Shown: one piece after another, positions 55,367-64,000 of the stretch
Numbering within the stretch: the first letter of the stretch is position 1
Layout: every line of letters starts with the position of its first letter
Assembly: GCA_949372755.1 (NCBI GenBank)
Contig: CASIBO010000002.1
Location: forward strand, 186,001 to 250,000
Length of the DNA stretch: 64,000 nt
Direction: 5' to 3'
Origin: UBA9926 sp018645765
Lineage (GTDB): Bacteria; Pseudomonadota; Gammaproteobacteria; Pseudomonadales; Azotimanducaceae
Notes under the pieces: generated by a model
Told to the model about the DNA's origin: nothing
Databases searched by the model: none
Seen by the model: only the letters and a program-made list of their open reading frames with translations
Translations under genes and position numbers: made by a program

Positions 55367-55511
55367 ACATTGTTTGCAACCTATCTTAAACCGTTACCTT
55401 TGCGCCTGGCGCTCGTCTCGGGCCGAGCTTTTCAAGGGTTATAAAGCTCGCCGTACCGGACGCGCGCTTGTGTAAAGCGCCCTCTCTTTGCGACAAACGT
55501 GCTTGACAGGC

Positions 55512-55946
55512 TCAGCCAGAGCCCTTCGCAGCGGCCTGCATGCGCGCCATTTCCTCCCAGCTGAGGTAGCTGGTTAGCCCCTCATCATCAAAAAAGACAA
55601 CGGGCCCATCGCAGATGAATAAATATTCCGTATCTTCTAACGCAACCGTCTCATCATGCAGCACGCCATTGGGTTCGTAGTCATAATCGCCGGCGTTGAG
55701 GACGCCATCGCGCACCTGCAGCTTGCCTTTTAATACATAGGTGTGGGCATCGGATAAATGCTTATGGGGCGAGGCAACGTAGCCTTTCTTCCACCGAAAC
55801 AGCGCTGCCCAACGCCCCGTCTCAGGGCCGGTCCAGAGCACCTTGATCCACGCCATCCCAGGCTGGGTTTCGATCCAGGGCTCATCTGCCCGCACAATAA
55901 TATCCGCGAGTTGGTCATTGATCGGCGTAATGTCTTGTCGTGGCAT
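55512..55946 (-). CDS. Cupin-domain protein (dioxygenase-like)
   Basis: A 144-residue single cupin. Metal-ligand motifs are HKHLSDAHTYVLKG and YEPNGVLHDE, with a C-terminal acidic segment. It resembles the 2,4'-dihydroxyacetophenone-dioxygenase/acetylacetone-cleaving group and the ChrR-type cupins. GAGGA upstream supports ATG 55946. The substrate is unknown and no partner gene is near. Confidence 0.75.
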   Translation of the reverse strand: MPRQDITPINDQLADIIVRADEPWIETQPGMAWIKVLWTGPETGRWAALFRWKKGYVASPHKHLSDAHTYVLKGKLQVRDGVLNAGDYDYEPNGVLHDETVALEDTEYLFICDGPVVFFDDEGLTSYLSWEEMARMQAAAKGSG

Positions 55947-56400
55947 AGTCAGCGTCCTCAGTCATTGGCGAAGTCTTCACGGTAACGCGTTTCAAGGACG
56001 CAAGAAAGCCGTGCAAACAAGACGGCTCGGTAGGCCCTGCCGCATCGTCTGGCTTAGTCGCAAGGTCTTCCAACGGTCGCGGCTTTCGGCTTTTTTTCGA
56101 GCGCGACGCCCTGCAAGGATCTAATTCGCCTGACTTTAGGCGCCTAAAATAGTCCGCGCCAATCTGCCGAGATTAGCGCCACGGTAACTTGGCTCGGGCC
56201 GCTGAAATGCTCAACCGCCCGCTGAGCCCAACTGCGCGTGCCGGACCGCGGTGACGCTAAAAGACCACTGCCGACGCGTTGAATACGAGCCCGGGCAACA
56301 ATCATTGCACAAAAAATTTTTAGGCCGCAGTGATTTTATTCCTGGCAAATTGAAATAGACTAAAACTCAGTGCAACCCGTCCAACGATCAGGAGACCCCT
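55947..56400. other. Intergenic region, no gene recognised
   Basis: 454 bases between divergent genes. It holds a GCCGT/ACGGC hairpin near 56010-56030 and the AGGAG ribosome site of the deacylase gene (56388-56392). No riboswitch consensus is satisfied and no coding pattern is convincing. Confidence 0.4.
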
Positions 56401-57885
56401 ATGCTTGACCTTGTAATCCGAGGCGCTGACGTCATCGACGGCAGCGGCAGTGCCGGGGTTATCACCGACGTCGGGATCGAAGGCGATCAAATAGCGGTAA
56501 TCGGTGACACCGGCCCAGCGCATCAAGAAATCGATGGCACCGGCCTCGTGCTGGCACCGGGACTGATCGATACCCACGCGCATGATGATGGCGCCTTTCT
56601 CCGCCATCCGGATATGACGTTTAAGTTATCCCAAGGCGTCACAACGGTCGTCAGTGGTAACTGCGGCTTCAGTGCAATCCCGTTTGATCCAGAATCGGAC
56701 CCCAGAAAAGCCAGTGGCGGCATCTTGTCCGGGCTCAACGGCGCCTTCACCGACTTAAGCGGCTACTTTGACGCCGTGCTGGCCGGCGCGCCCGCAATCA
56801 ACAACATGATGCTGGTGGGTCACAACACCATCCGAAGCCTGGTGATGGATGATCCTAAGCAAGCGCCAAACCAGCGCGACTTAAAAGCCATGAGCGGCCA
56901 TGTTGAGCGGGCACTTGAACAAGGCGCATGCGGGTTTTCAACGGGCCTGATTTACCATCCTGGACGATACAGTCAAACCGAAGAAATCGTGGCCTTGGCC
57001 GAACTTGCAGGCCGCACGGGCGCGCTCTATACCACCCATATGCGCAATGAAGGCGACCACCTCTTGGACGCCGTGGAAGAAGCCCTGCGAATTGGGGTTG
57101 AGGCCAAGGTCCATACGCATATTTCCCACCACAAAGCCGCTGGGGCTGCGAACTGGGGCAAGGTTGTGCCCTCGCTTGCTCGAATTGATGCCGCGATTGC
57201 GGCAGGCCAGCGTGTATCGCTGGATGTTTATCCCTACACGGCGGGCAGTGGACGAATGATCGAATACTTTAATCTCGACCGGATCAACCGCGGCCTTGCG
57301 GAAGTCATTCGAATAGCCAGTTGCCCGGCTTATCGTGAATACGAAGGTCAAATGCTAAAAGACATTGCAAAGGCTCAGGACGTCGACATCACAGATCTCG
57401 TGCGGGACATCTTAACGGCGCCGCGCGGCGCCGATACGATCTGCATTCAATTCATCATCGATGAGCAGGATGTTGAGCATAATCTTCGATGGCGAGACAT
57501 GATGGTGGGCTCGGACGGCATCCCAAACCTGAGAGGCAAACCGCATCCGAGACTCTATGGCACTTTTGCAAAAATTTTAGGTCACTATGTCCGCGAACGA
57601 GCGCTCATGTCGCTGCCAGAGGCGATTCGACGCATGACTTCGCTGCCGGCTGCGACCTTTGGCATGACTCAGCGCGGTATGATTCGAGCAGGCTTCCAAG
57701 CGGACCTATTGCTCTTTGATCCTGCAACCGTGCAAGACACCGCAACCTATGATGAGCCGCAACGGCTGGCAGCCGGCATCCGCACGGTCATGGTGAACGG
57801 AAAAATCGCATGGCAGGACGGTCAGCACCAAATGACAGGATCTGGACAAATGTTGAAGTACCGGGCCGGAGCTTATGCCGGCTAA
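56401..57885 (+). CDS. N-acyl-D-amino-acid deacylase (D-aminoacylase family)
   Basis: A 494-residue amidohydrolase of the D-aminoacylase family. LAPGLIDTHAHDDGAF is the metal-binding HxH motif; GVTTVVSGNCGFS gives the bridging Cys, with SHHK and VGSDGIPNLRGKPHPR further on. All zinc-site motifs are present. It deacylates N-acyl-D-amino acids in the cytoplasm. Good AGGAG before ATG 56401. The gene is on its own. Confidence 0.92.
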   Translation: MLDLVIRGADVIDGSGSAGVITDVGIEGDQIAVIGDTGPAHQEIDGTGLVLAPGLIDTHAHDDGAFLRHPDMTFKLSQGVTTVVSGNCGFSAIPFDPESDPRKASGGILSGLNGAFTDLSGYFDAVLAGAPAINNMMLVGHNTIRSLVMDDPKQAPNQRDLKAMSGHVERALEQGACGFSTGLIYHPGRYSQTEEIVALAELAGRTGALYTTHMRNEGDHLLDAVEEALRIGVEAKVHTHISHHKAAGAANWGKVVPSLARIDAAIAAGQRVSLDVYPYTAGSGRMIEYFNLDRINRGLAEVIRIASCPAYREYEGQMLKDIAKAQDVDITDLVRDILTAPRGADTICIQFIIDEQDVEHNLRWRDMMVGSDGIPNLRGKPHPRLYGTFAKILGHYVRERALMSLPEAIRRMTSLPAATFGMTQRGMIRAGFQADLLLFDPATVQDTATYDEPQRLAAGIRTVMVNGKIAWQDGQHQMTGSGQMLKYRAGAYAG

Positions 57886-58222
57886 CGATTGGCTACCCCG
57901 TTTATGAGCGCCTCTGGGTTGGACCGCCCTTGGCATTGCGCGGGCTAGACCCTTTAAGAGGGCAAAAAGCACTTCGCTGCGTTATACAGCACCTTGCTTC
58001 AACCATGAGTCTGCTGTTTGAACAAGATCGCACTTGAAACCTGGCCTTGCTTAATCATGGGGTTTTGCCGATCACGCCGAGACACCTAGATCGCTTAAAA
58101 AGCCGCTCAAGGAAGGCCTCTGCGCTCCGGATTTTTTGCGCCCCAACCTGGTCCAGCAGTCGCTTTGCTTTTGAATCGGTTTGATCAGAATCCAATCATC
58201 CCAAACCCCGCGCCTTCGCGCC
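57886..58222. other. Intergenic region, no gene recognised
   Basis: 337 bases between convergent genes (deacylase and the HrgC-like gene). I see no terminator with a T-tract and no coding pattern. Confidence 0.35.
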
Positions 58223-58522
58223 TTACGTAATCGCCATACCCAATGCCGCTCTGGCAGCGGCGTTGTCTGATTCGCTACCGGCCAGGACCCAGCCGGATGT
58301 CAGCATTCTGGTCATGTACTGCTTGTTGTACATAAACACCATCGCAACCCACCACAAGCCAGCTGTCAAAATGGTTAGGATCCAATGCAGCACACCAATC
58401 CCAATTTCGCCTCGGAACAGGGGCACGAGCGGCCCAAAAAAGAGATATGTCCAGCTGAACCCATAGACGCCGGTTTTCATCAGCCCACTTTCGCGATGCT
58501 TAATCGAGACTTCGGTTGCCAT
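58223..58522 (-). CDS. Small membrane protein, HrgC/HrgA-like
   Basis: A 99-residue protein with two or three hydrophobic segments. GFSWTYLFFGPLVPLFRGE and the following WWVAMVFMYNKQYMTRML resemble the F-S-W-T-x-x-F-F-G ... N-K-x-Y family of small membrane proteins (HrgC-like). The function is unknown. AGGAGG before ATG 58522 is strong. Confidence 0.6.
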   Translation of the reverse strand: MATEVSIKHRESGLMKTGVYGFSWTYLFFGPLVPLFRGEIGIGVLHWILTILTAGLWWVAMVFMYNKQYMTRMLTSGWVLAGSESDNAAARAALGMAIT

Positions 58523-59202
58523 CGTTGTCCTCCTACCTAAATGCTCAACCTATCACGCAGCCCCGCTTAGGTTAAAACGATTCGACACGCCGTAACCCAT
58601 TGATGCGCCTCGAAACCGAGCGGCGGCCCTAATGAAACCCGAACTCGGGCGGCATCATCAACGTCCTTGCCCCGTTGCACAGACATTGACGCGCTTGCTC
58701 GCATTAGGGTTTCGGAGCAGAGGGGTTCAGCTGTTTAAGATTTAGCGGCTTTGGGGAGCCAAGTCGTCGCCCAACCATTGCCCAACCGAACCTCATCGAG
58801 CAACCCACAGGGGGGTCTGCGCAATGCGCCCACCCTTAAAGGGGTTTGATTTGGTCTCAAGACGCGCAAATCTTGAGGATTGCCCCCAATAACTTGAAGT
58901 GATCTACGCCATCACCTAGAATGCGCGCCTTTCGCGGGTTGTATTGAATCGCCCGCCAACCGCTGGTTAGCCGCTGTACCCCCTCGTTGATTCAACACTG
59001 GGTCATTGTCAAACCCGACACAACCATATCGCACAACGCGTTCAACCCCTAGGTCGATGCGCGGCTCGATATGATCCGATTCAAATTAAAACGCCCGAGC
59101 AGTGCATCGACCCGTTACCGATTGCTGCTCCATACGGAATGTCCACATGACATCCCCTCGGTCTCATTGGAAGACCGTTTTATCCGTCACAATTGAGACC
59201 CT
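58523..59202. other. Intergenic region upstream of the SulP transporter
   Basis: 680 bases. Perfect CTCAAGA/TCTTGAG stem at 58856-58877. The right end (59159-59200) can form two competing hairpins that share one arm just before the transporter start. No gene is recognised. Confidence 0.4.
59159..59200 (+). promoter_or_regulatory. Possible switching hairpins in SulP leader
   Basis: CGGTCT (59159-59164) pairs with AGACCG (59172-59177), followed by TTTT: a small terminator-like hairpin. Alternatively GGTCTCA (59160-59166) pairs with TGAGACC (59194-59200), plus TTG/CAA past a bulge, and would hide the GAGACC in front of ATG 59203. The two structures exclude one another. Confidence 0.35.
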
Positions 59203-60768
59203 ATGTTTGAACTAATTCATCGACGCCGCCACAGTATTAAAGATGACGTTTTATCTGGCCTTACGGTCGCTCTGGCCCTCGTGCCAGAGGCCATTGCCTT
59301 TGCCTTTGTGGCCGGGGTTGAACCACTGGTCGGCCTGTACGCTGCGTTTATGGTTGGTCTGATCACCGCAACCATGGGTGGCCGACCTGGCATGATCTCC
59401 GGTGCAACCGGTGCGCTTGCTGTGGTGATGGTCGCACTGGTTGCAGATCATGGCGTTGAATATTTGTTTGCTGCGGTCGTACTGATGGGCGTTCTTCAAA
59501 TTACCGCAGGCGCCTTACGACTCGGGAAATTCATTCGTATGGTGCCGCATCCTGTGATGCTGGGGTTCGTCAATGGCCTTGCCATTGTCATCTTTTTAGC
59601 GCAACTCGGTCAGTTCGGGGTGCCGGGGGACGCGGGCTGGCTACAAGATACGTGGTTGCAAGATACCATCCTGGACGTCGCCTGGATTAGTGGGATGCCG
59701 CTTTACACCATGCTAGGCTTAGTCGGGCTAACCATGCTCATCATCCAATACCTGCCCAAGCTCACCACGGCCGTGCCATCATCACTCGTCGCTATTATTA
59801 CGGTCACTCTCGTGGTCCTCGGACTGGACCTCGACACCAAGGTGGTCGGCGATGTGGCATCAATCGCCGGCTCACTCCCGAGCTTTCACCTGCCCATGGT
59901 GCCGCTGAACCTCGAAACCTTGTGGATTATATTGCCCTATGCCGTCATTTTGGCCGCCATTGGCTTAATTGAGTCGCTCCTGACCCTCAGCCTGGTGGAT
60001 GAACTAACCCAGACACGGGGCCGCGGGAATAAAGAATGCATTGCCCAGGGTGTGGCCAATACCGTGACGGGCGTTTTTGGTGGTATGGGCGGTTGCGCCA
60101 TGATTGGTCAAAGTATGATCAACGTCAACGCCGGTGGCCGCGGCCGATTATCGGGGATCACCGCAGCCCTGTGCCTTTTGATGTTCATATTGGTTGGCTC
60201 TAGCCTGATCGAACAAATTCCACTCGCCGCGCTCGTTGGGGTCATGTTTATTGTTGTCATCGGCACCTTCGAATGGTCCAGCTTTAGGATTATTCGCAAG
60301 ATTCCAAAATCTGATGCCTTTGTGCTGATTTTAGTCTCTGGCGTAACCGTTGCCACGGATCTTGCGGTTGCCGTGGTGGTCGGCGTCATCGTCGCGGCCC
60401 TCGTTTTTGCCTGGGAACACGCCAAGCACGTCAAAATCACCCTTTCAAGAGAAGACAATGGCTGGGATGCCTATACGGTCAACGGTCCGTTATTTTTTGG
60501 TTCCGTCACCCACTTCCTGAATCAATTCGATGTAGAACAGGGCTCCGAAGATATTGTGATCGACTTCAAAGACTCACGCGTTTGTGATCATTCCGGTCTT
60601 GAAGCCATTGATACGCTGGCAGAGCGGTTTACCCAAGCCGGCAAGGTCCTGCACATTCGCCATCTCAGCGCAGAATGCCGAACCTTGCTGCGCAAAGCTG
60701 GGAATTTAGTTGAAGTTAGTGTGTTAGAAGACCCTTCTTACTTCGTTGCAACGGACAGTTTGGCTTAG
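59203..60768 (+). CDS. SulP family inorganic anion transporter with STAS domain
   Basis: A 521-residue SLC26/SulP carrier. About ten to eleven helices (LALVPEAIAFAFVAGVEPLV, MISGATGALAVVMVAL, VNGLAIVIFLAQLGQF) are followed by a cytosolic STAS domain from about residue 425 (DIVIDFKDSRVCDHSGLEAI). Proton-coupled uptake of sulfate, bicarbonate or dicarboxylate is likely; specificity cannot be told. No carbonic anhydrase gene is adjacent. The leader may be structured. Confidence 0.93.
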   Translation: MFELIHRRRHSIKDDVLSGLTVALALVPEAIAFAFVAGVEPLVGLYAAFMVGLITATMGGRPGMISGATGALAVVMVALVADHGVEYLFAAVVLMGVLQITAGALRLGKFIRMVPHPVMLGFVNGLAIVIFLAQLGQFGVPGDAGWLQDTWLQDTILDVAWISGMPLYTMLGLVGLTMLIIQYLPKLTTAVPSSLVAIITVTLVVLGLDLDTKVVGDVASIAGSLPSFHLPMVPLNLETLWIILPYAVILAAIGLIESLLTLSLVDELTQTRGRGNKECIAQGVANTVTGVFGGMGGCAMIGQSMINVNAGGRGRLSGITAALCLLMFILVGSSLIEQIPLAALVGVMFIVVIGTFEWSSFRIIRKIPKSDAFVLILVSGVTVATDLAVAVVVGVIVAALVFAWEHAKHVKITLSREDNGWDAYTVNGPLFFGSVTHFLNQFDVEQGSEDIVIDFKDSRVCDHSGLEAIDTLAERFTQAGKVLHIRHLSAECRTLLRKAGNLVEVSVLEDPSYFVATDSLA

Positions 60769-60878
60769 CCACATCAGGATTGGGATATCGCGGAAACACG
60801 TTTTGCCATCAGGGCGAGGCAAGCTAAGTCCGGCACGCCCCAGGCCCCGGTTGATTTCCGCGCAAAGAACCTGCTTCT

Positions 60879-61415
60879 TTATGGCGCGTTTAATAATCGC
60901 CAATGGACCTCAACCGATCCCGCATCCGACGCGATGAACGCCGACTGGTCGGTGACCGTGATGCTCAATTGCAGGGTTCGTACCAGCAACCCCGACAACT
61001 CAACAATTTGACCCCAGTCGAACTGGATCGCCTGCACCTTTGCAGCTGTGACTTCTTTTTCAGACCGAGCCCACCAAAGATCCGATTTGGTATTAAAGCA
61101 GTAGACCTTAACTTCCTCGGCAATATGACTGGCTTTGCGCAGGCGCTCAGCGACGGGCTCACCAATCTCAATCCATTTCAAAATACGGCCGTCTAGGCTG
61201 CGCTGCCAAATATCTGGCTCATCGCTTGCACTGAGTCCCCGAGCAAACTCAAGGTCTTCAGAAGCGTTCAGACAATAAGCGAGCACCCGCGCCATCATTC
61301 GTTCCGCGGTTTCAGACGGGTGCTGGGCAACGGTAAGGTTCAGATCAAGATATTGGTTATGGTCGACATTCGACAGCGCAATACTGAACTTAAAAATCGT
61401 GGGCTTAAGCGCCAT
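60879..61415 (-). CDS. yaeQ: YaeQ family protein
   Basis: About 178 residues, PD-(D/E)XK-related fold. MALKPTIFKF at the start (ATG 61415, AGGAGG eight bases upstream) and HPSETAERMMARVLAYCLNA then GLSASDEPDIWQRSLDGRI match YaeQ of E. coli. The role is uncertain. The 16-residue upstream extension to 61463 lacks a ribosome site. Confidence 0.92.
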   Translation of the reverse strand: MALKPTIFKFSIALSNVDHNQYLDLNLTVAQHPSETAERMMARVLAYCLNASEDLEFARGLSASDEPDIWQRSLDGRILKWIEIGEPVAERLRKASHIAEEVKVYCFNTKSDLWWARSEKEVTAAKVQAIQFDWGQIVELSGLLVRTLQLSITVTDQSAFIASDAGSVEVHWRLLNAP

Positions 61416-61449
61416 GAAACAACCTCCTAATGACGCGAAAACACTTGGC

Positions 61450-61578
61450 TTACGTTGAAGCAATCAGGACCAAAATCTGAAATACAGACTCGATCGCATC
61501 ATCTACGCCCGGAATAATCCAAGTACACCCAGCGGTCACAACCGCGACGAACCCAATTCGAACCAATATATTTTTCAT
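61450..61578 (-). CDS. Tiny membrane or lipoprotein-like protein (42 aa)
   Basis: A 42-codon ORF: MKNILVRIGFVAVVTAGCTW followed by an acidic stretch and a hydrophobic end. VVTAGC is a lipobox-like motif. Its ATG overlaps the stop of the preceding gene as ATGA, a sign of translational coupling. It is too short for most gene finders and no family is recognised. Confidence 0.45.
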   Translation of the reverse strand: MKNILVRIGFVAVVTAGCTWIIPGVDDAIESVFQILVLIAST

Positions 61579-62123
61579 GCTTGATCTCCAGCAACCGTAT
61601 CCGCAGTCGCGCGGGGCGCCACTTCGAAGACCCAGACATTACCTGATTCGACATCAGCACCGGATGATCGTGAGGGATACTTTTTACTCACAACGGCCAT
61701 CAGTTCATCCAGAACCGGGCCTGTTTTAATTCGCACCAAACGCCGCTCGTACCGGATGCCATCAATGCGGACCACCACGCGACCATCGAGTTCGGCTTGT
61801 GCAGGCCAGCTTTTCCAAAGTTGGCCTACAACACTATTCATATAGCCCGACCAGACGTACATTTTGCCCTGAACCGAGGCGACCCAAATTCGCCGCGACT
61901 GCGCCGGGTTCAGCAGCTGAAGCTCAAGGGTTGGCACCTCGTTCACAAATCCCCAATCTGGCTCCGCACCGCGATACAACTCACCGGAAACTAAAGGTCC
62001 ACCCGAAAAGACCCGATTCGGCCCATCTTCAAACCGCTGCTTATAAGCGGCGGTTACAACCGCCGTTGAGAAAATCAGCAATAGCCAAAGCCCAATGACT
62101 CCGATTCGTTTCAGTATGACCAT
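61575..62123 (-). CDS. Membrane-anchored protein of unknown function, split-barrel-like
   Basis: A 182-residue protein. An N-terminal hydrophobic signal-anchor (IGVIGLWLLLIFSTAVVTA) precedes a body with GGPLVSGELY, then WGFVNEVPTLELQLL and VQGKMYVWSGYMNS, a pattern seen in pyridoxamine-oxidase-like split barrels. The assignment is by general pattern only. ATG 62123 has GGAG eight bases before. It is coupled to the 42-residue ORF. Confidence 0.6.
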   Translation of the reverse strand: MVILKRIGVIGLWLLLIFSTAVVTAAYKQRFEDGPNRVFSGGPLVSGELYRGAEPDWGFVNEVPTLELQLLNPAQSRRIWVASVQGKMYVWSGYMNSVVGQLWKSWPAQAELDGRVVVRIDGIRYERRLVRIKTGPVLDELMAVVSKKYPSRSSGADVESGNVWVFEVAPRATADTVAGDQA

Positions 62124-62413
62124 GTCTTACGCTCCGTTTTTCCCGATTCCAATGCCGGCAGACCTTAGCGTAATTAGCGACAAAGTTCGATGGTCCCAGC
62201 CATTAATTTGCCCCAAGGAAACGGCTAATGAGGCGCATGTACACCCGTCAACGGATCAAGCTTCAGTCTATTGAGATGGGATTAAGACTTGCCATGCCTC
62301 TTGCTCAATTCCAGCGCGACGGCGGCGGCTTCACCGCAGCATCTGCAATCTGCTAATCTTCCCGACAGGTCTATGTACCAGGCCGACTTAAATCAAAACA
62401 AGAGCACAACGCG

Positions 62414-63154
62414 ATGACCGATATCCTGAGAGAAGACCGAGACCACGGCATTACCATCCTAAGCCTCAACCGACCCGACGCGCTCAACGCCCTAAGCCCG
62501 GCGTTATTCATGGCCTTGCGAGCAGAGGTTGACCGTATTGCCCAAGAAATAGAATCCGTCGGTTGCGTGATCCTCCGCGGGGCAGGCCGTTCGTTTTCAG
62601 CCGGTAATGATCTAAAAGCCATTCAAGCGGGGCAAAAGCCGCCTTCGGCACACTTTCAAGCAGAAACGCTCGAGGCGATTGAGCGCTTGCCGCAACCTGT
62701 TATTGCGGCCGTTCAGGGGCATTGTTACACCGGGTCTTTGGAGTTGGCGTTGGCTTGTGATCTGATGATCACCGGTGAATCGGCGAAGCTTGCCGATACC
62801 CACGGCAAGTGGGGCATGGCGCCAACTTGGGGCATGAGTCAACGGCTGCCAAGACGCATTGGCGTGGTGAAAGCCAAAGAGATGATGTTCTCCGGCCGAA
62901 CGATTAGCGGTCAGGAGGCCGTAGAACTCGGGATCGCCAATCAATGTGTGGCTGATGACGATCTGCTGAGCGCTGCGATTGAGATGGCAGAAAGCTTTAC
63001 CCGCAACTCCTGGCACACCCTGCGCGCCGATAAAGCCCTTATCAATGTCGGACAGAACCATTTTTTAAATGACGGCTTGATTGAAGAGCGCGAAAACGGA
63101 CCCGGCGTTGCGCCCGATATGAATGATCGCATTAAGGCCGGCTTTAAGCGTTAG
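62414..63154 (+). CDS. Enoyl-CoA hydratase/isomerase (crotonase family)
   Basis: A 246-residue crotonase-fold enzyme. The oxyanion hole residues are in RSFSAGNDLKAI and AVQGHCYTGSLELALACDL. The usual first catalytic Glu of hydratases is replaced (TGSLELALACD keeps Glu at the first position; the second, DTHGKWGMAPTW, lacks a Glu). It may therefore be an isomerase or another crotonase. No ribosome site stronger than AAGAGC precedes ATG 62414. Confidence 0.85.
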   Translation: MTDILREDRDHGITILSLNRPDALNALSPALFMALRAEVDRIAQEIESVGCVILRGAGRSFSAGNDLKAIQAGQKPPSAHFQAETLEAIERLPQPVIAAVQGHCYTGSLELALACDLMITGESAKLADTHGKWGMAPTWGMSQRLPRRIGVVKAKEMMFSGRTISGQEAVELGIANQCVADDDLLSAAIEMAESFTRNSWHTLRADKALINVGQNHFLNDGLIEERENGPGVAPDMNDRIKAGFKR

Positions 63155-63210
63155 GCTATCGGCGTCAAGGCTAAAAGTACGAGCATGACGATAAGGGCGA
63201 TAACAATAGG

Positions 63211-63954
63211 ATGAATGTTATGACGCATCTCACCGTTTATCATTTACCCGGACGCTGGGGCCTACCCAGTGTCAGTCCATTTTGCCTCAAACTCGATGCC
63301 TTTTTGCGAATCGCGGGCATTGCGCACGAGGCAATCACCGCAGCAACCCCTTTCGGCGGACCCAAAGGCAAAGCACCCTGGATCACCTTGGATGGCGAGA
63401 CCCTTGGTGATTCATCACTGATCATTGAACATCTAAAGACCGTCTACAGCGTTGATCCAGACCGGCATTTAAGCCGCACCGCGCGCGGGACTGCGGTCAC
63501 GATCGAGCGCCTCATTGAAGAGAACTTGTACTGGGCTATGGTCTTTGATCGCTGGTGCCGACCTGAAAATTGGGAAATCCTCAAGAACTCGATCCTAGGC
63601 GACATTCCCCAGCCAGTGCGCGCATTGCTCGCCCCCTTTGCCAAACGCTCCGTCAAAAAACAGCTTATCGGTCACGGTATGGGCCTGCATTCCGAGGCGG
63701 AGATTACGGCCATTGCAACGCGGGACCTCCAGGCCTTGTCTGATTTGTTGGCAGAACAATCCTATTTTTTTGGCGACCTGCCCAGCCTGACCGACGCAAC
63801 GGTCTATTCATTACTGGCCAACATCTACCAGGTTGATTTCAGTAGCCCTATGAAATCTCTCATCGAGGACACCCCGAACCTCGTGCCATTTTTGACGCGA
63901 TTCAAATCCGCCTATTATCCTGAATCTGTAGAGCAGCCTGGATTAAAGCGATGA
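63211..63954 (+). CDS. Glutathione S-transferase-like (metaxin/Fax type) protein
   Basis: A 247-residue thioredoxin-fold plus helical GST protein. LPSVSPFCLKLDAFLRIAGI and GGPKGKAPWITLDGETLGDS, SSLIIEHL represent the N-domain; DLPSLTDATVYSLLANIYQ the C-domain. The pattern is that of the metaxin/failed-axon-connections branch, whose substrates are unknown. ATG 63211 or 63220 are both possible. It is 56 bases after the crotonase gene. Confidence 0.82.
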   Translation: MNVMTHLTVYHLPGRWGLPSVSPFCLKLDAFLRIAGIAHEAITAATPFGGPKGKAPWITLDGETLGDSSLIIEHLKTVYSVDPDRHLSRTARGTAVTIERLIEENLYWAMVFDRWCRPENWEILKNSILGDIPQPVRALLAPFAKRSVKKQLIGHGMGLHSEAEITAIATRDLQALSDLLAEQSYFFGDLPSLTDATVYSLLANIYQVDFSSPMKSLIEDTPNLVPFLTRFKSAYYPESVEQPGLKR

Positions 63955-64000
63955 CACGTTTTTGAACGCCAATCCACACTTGCCCAACACAACCCTGAAC

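Noticed and set aside
56000..56035. Sequence ACGCAAGAAAGCCGT with a following hairpin suggested a c-di-GMP-I riboswitch
   Set aside because: The conserved ACGCAAAGCC is broken by two extra bases and no GNRA-type P2 hairpin or closing P1 stem is present.
10795..58607. The 20-base string CGCCGTAACCCA[G/T]TGATGCG occurs in two intergenic regions (10795-10814 and 58588-58607) with one mismatch
   Set aside because: A match of this quality is not far from chance in a 64 kb window, the flanks differ and no other copy was seen.

Overview
The window looks like ordinary chromosome from a free-living, probably marine, gammaproteobacterium. It has moderate GC, a Pseudomonas-type long isocitrate lyase, an E. 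coli-like FolE, a SlyD, a PpnN and a YaeQ, a sigma-E/ChrR-type ECF pair, and many acyl-CoA enzymes. I assign it to no genus. I see no transposase, integrase, phage gene, CRISPR array, rRNA or tRNA.

Layout. 1-4.3 kb: end of an acyl-CoA dehydrogenase, an SDR, then leftward maoC-like, photolyase (phr) and a DUF3429 membrane gene. 4.3-7.2 kb: a photooxidative-stress block (DUF6482 gene, folE, lipocalin, ECF sigma, ChrR anti-sigma). Two near-identical ECF-type promoter motifs, TGATCT-N16-CGTA, sit in front of folE and of the sigma gene. 7.3-14.3 kb: a PhyH oxygenase, a pair of adjacent acyl-CoA dehydrogenases, an RRM protein with a 59-residue companion ORF, SlyD, a GPH-type transporter and a Lon-N-domain protein. 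14.8-21.1 kb: an apparently Fur-controlled iron locus read leftward. It holds a DUF4856 lipoprotein with thrombospondin type-3 repeats (3' end broken by three frameshifts), an internal terminator, an imelysin-like lipoprotein, a FecA-like TonB receptor and a sterol-desaturase-family hydroxylase. 21.4-26.3 kb: a luciferase-like flavin monooxygenase, a sodium:solute symporter with a small membrane partner, and an MFS transporter. 26.7-38.7 kb: dispersed acyl-CoA and amino-acid genes (two thiolases, two SDRs, an omega-aminotransferase, a CaiB/BaiF CoA-transferase, a medium-chain dehydrogenase) plus three exported proteins of unknown role. 38.7-49.7 kb: PpnN, an exported amidohydrolase, an RDD protein, a MarR-type regulator with a novel N-terminus, a second PhyH, rhodanese/CoA-binding pair, a second luciferase-like enzyme, a hot-dog protein, a GMC oxidoreductase and a MOSC protein. 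49.9-64 kb: isocitrate lyase, a second GMC oxidoreductase, DUF3147, an orphan peptide-binding protein, a cupin, an N-acyl-D-amino-acid deacylase, a SulP anion transporter, YaeQ, small membrane proteins, an enoyl-CoA hydratase and a GST-like protein.

Taken together the genes suggest an oligotrophic heterotroph that uses fatty, branched or polycyclic acyl-CoA substrates and shunts acetyl-CoA through the glyoxylate bypass. It also has light/singlet-oxygen defence and iron-responsive uptake. The two most informative points are the promoter pair that ties folE-lipocalin to the sigma/ChrR switch, and the iron locus with tandem Fur-box-like sites, an intercistronic terminator and a damaged DUF4856 gene. 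No wholly new system is evident. The iron locus and the MarR-fused regulator are the best candidates for undescribed biology.
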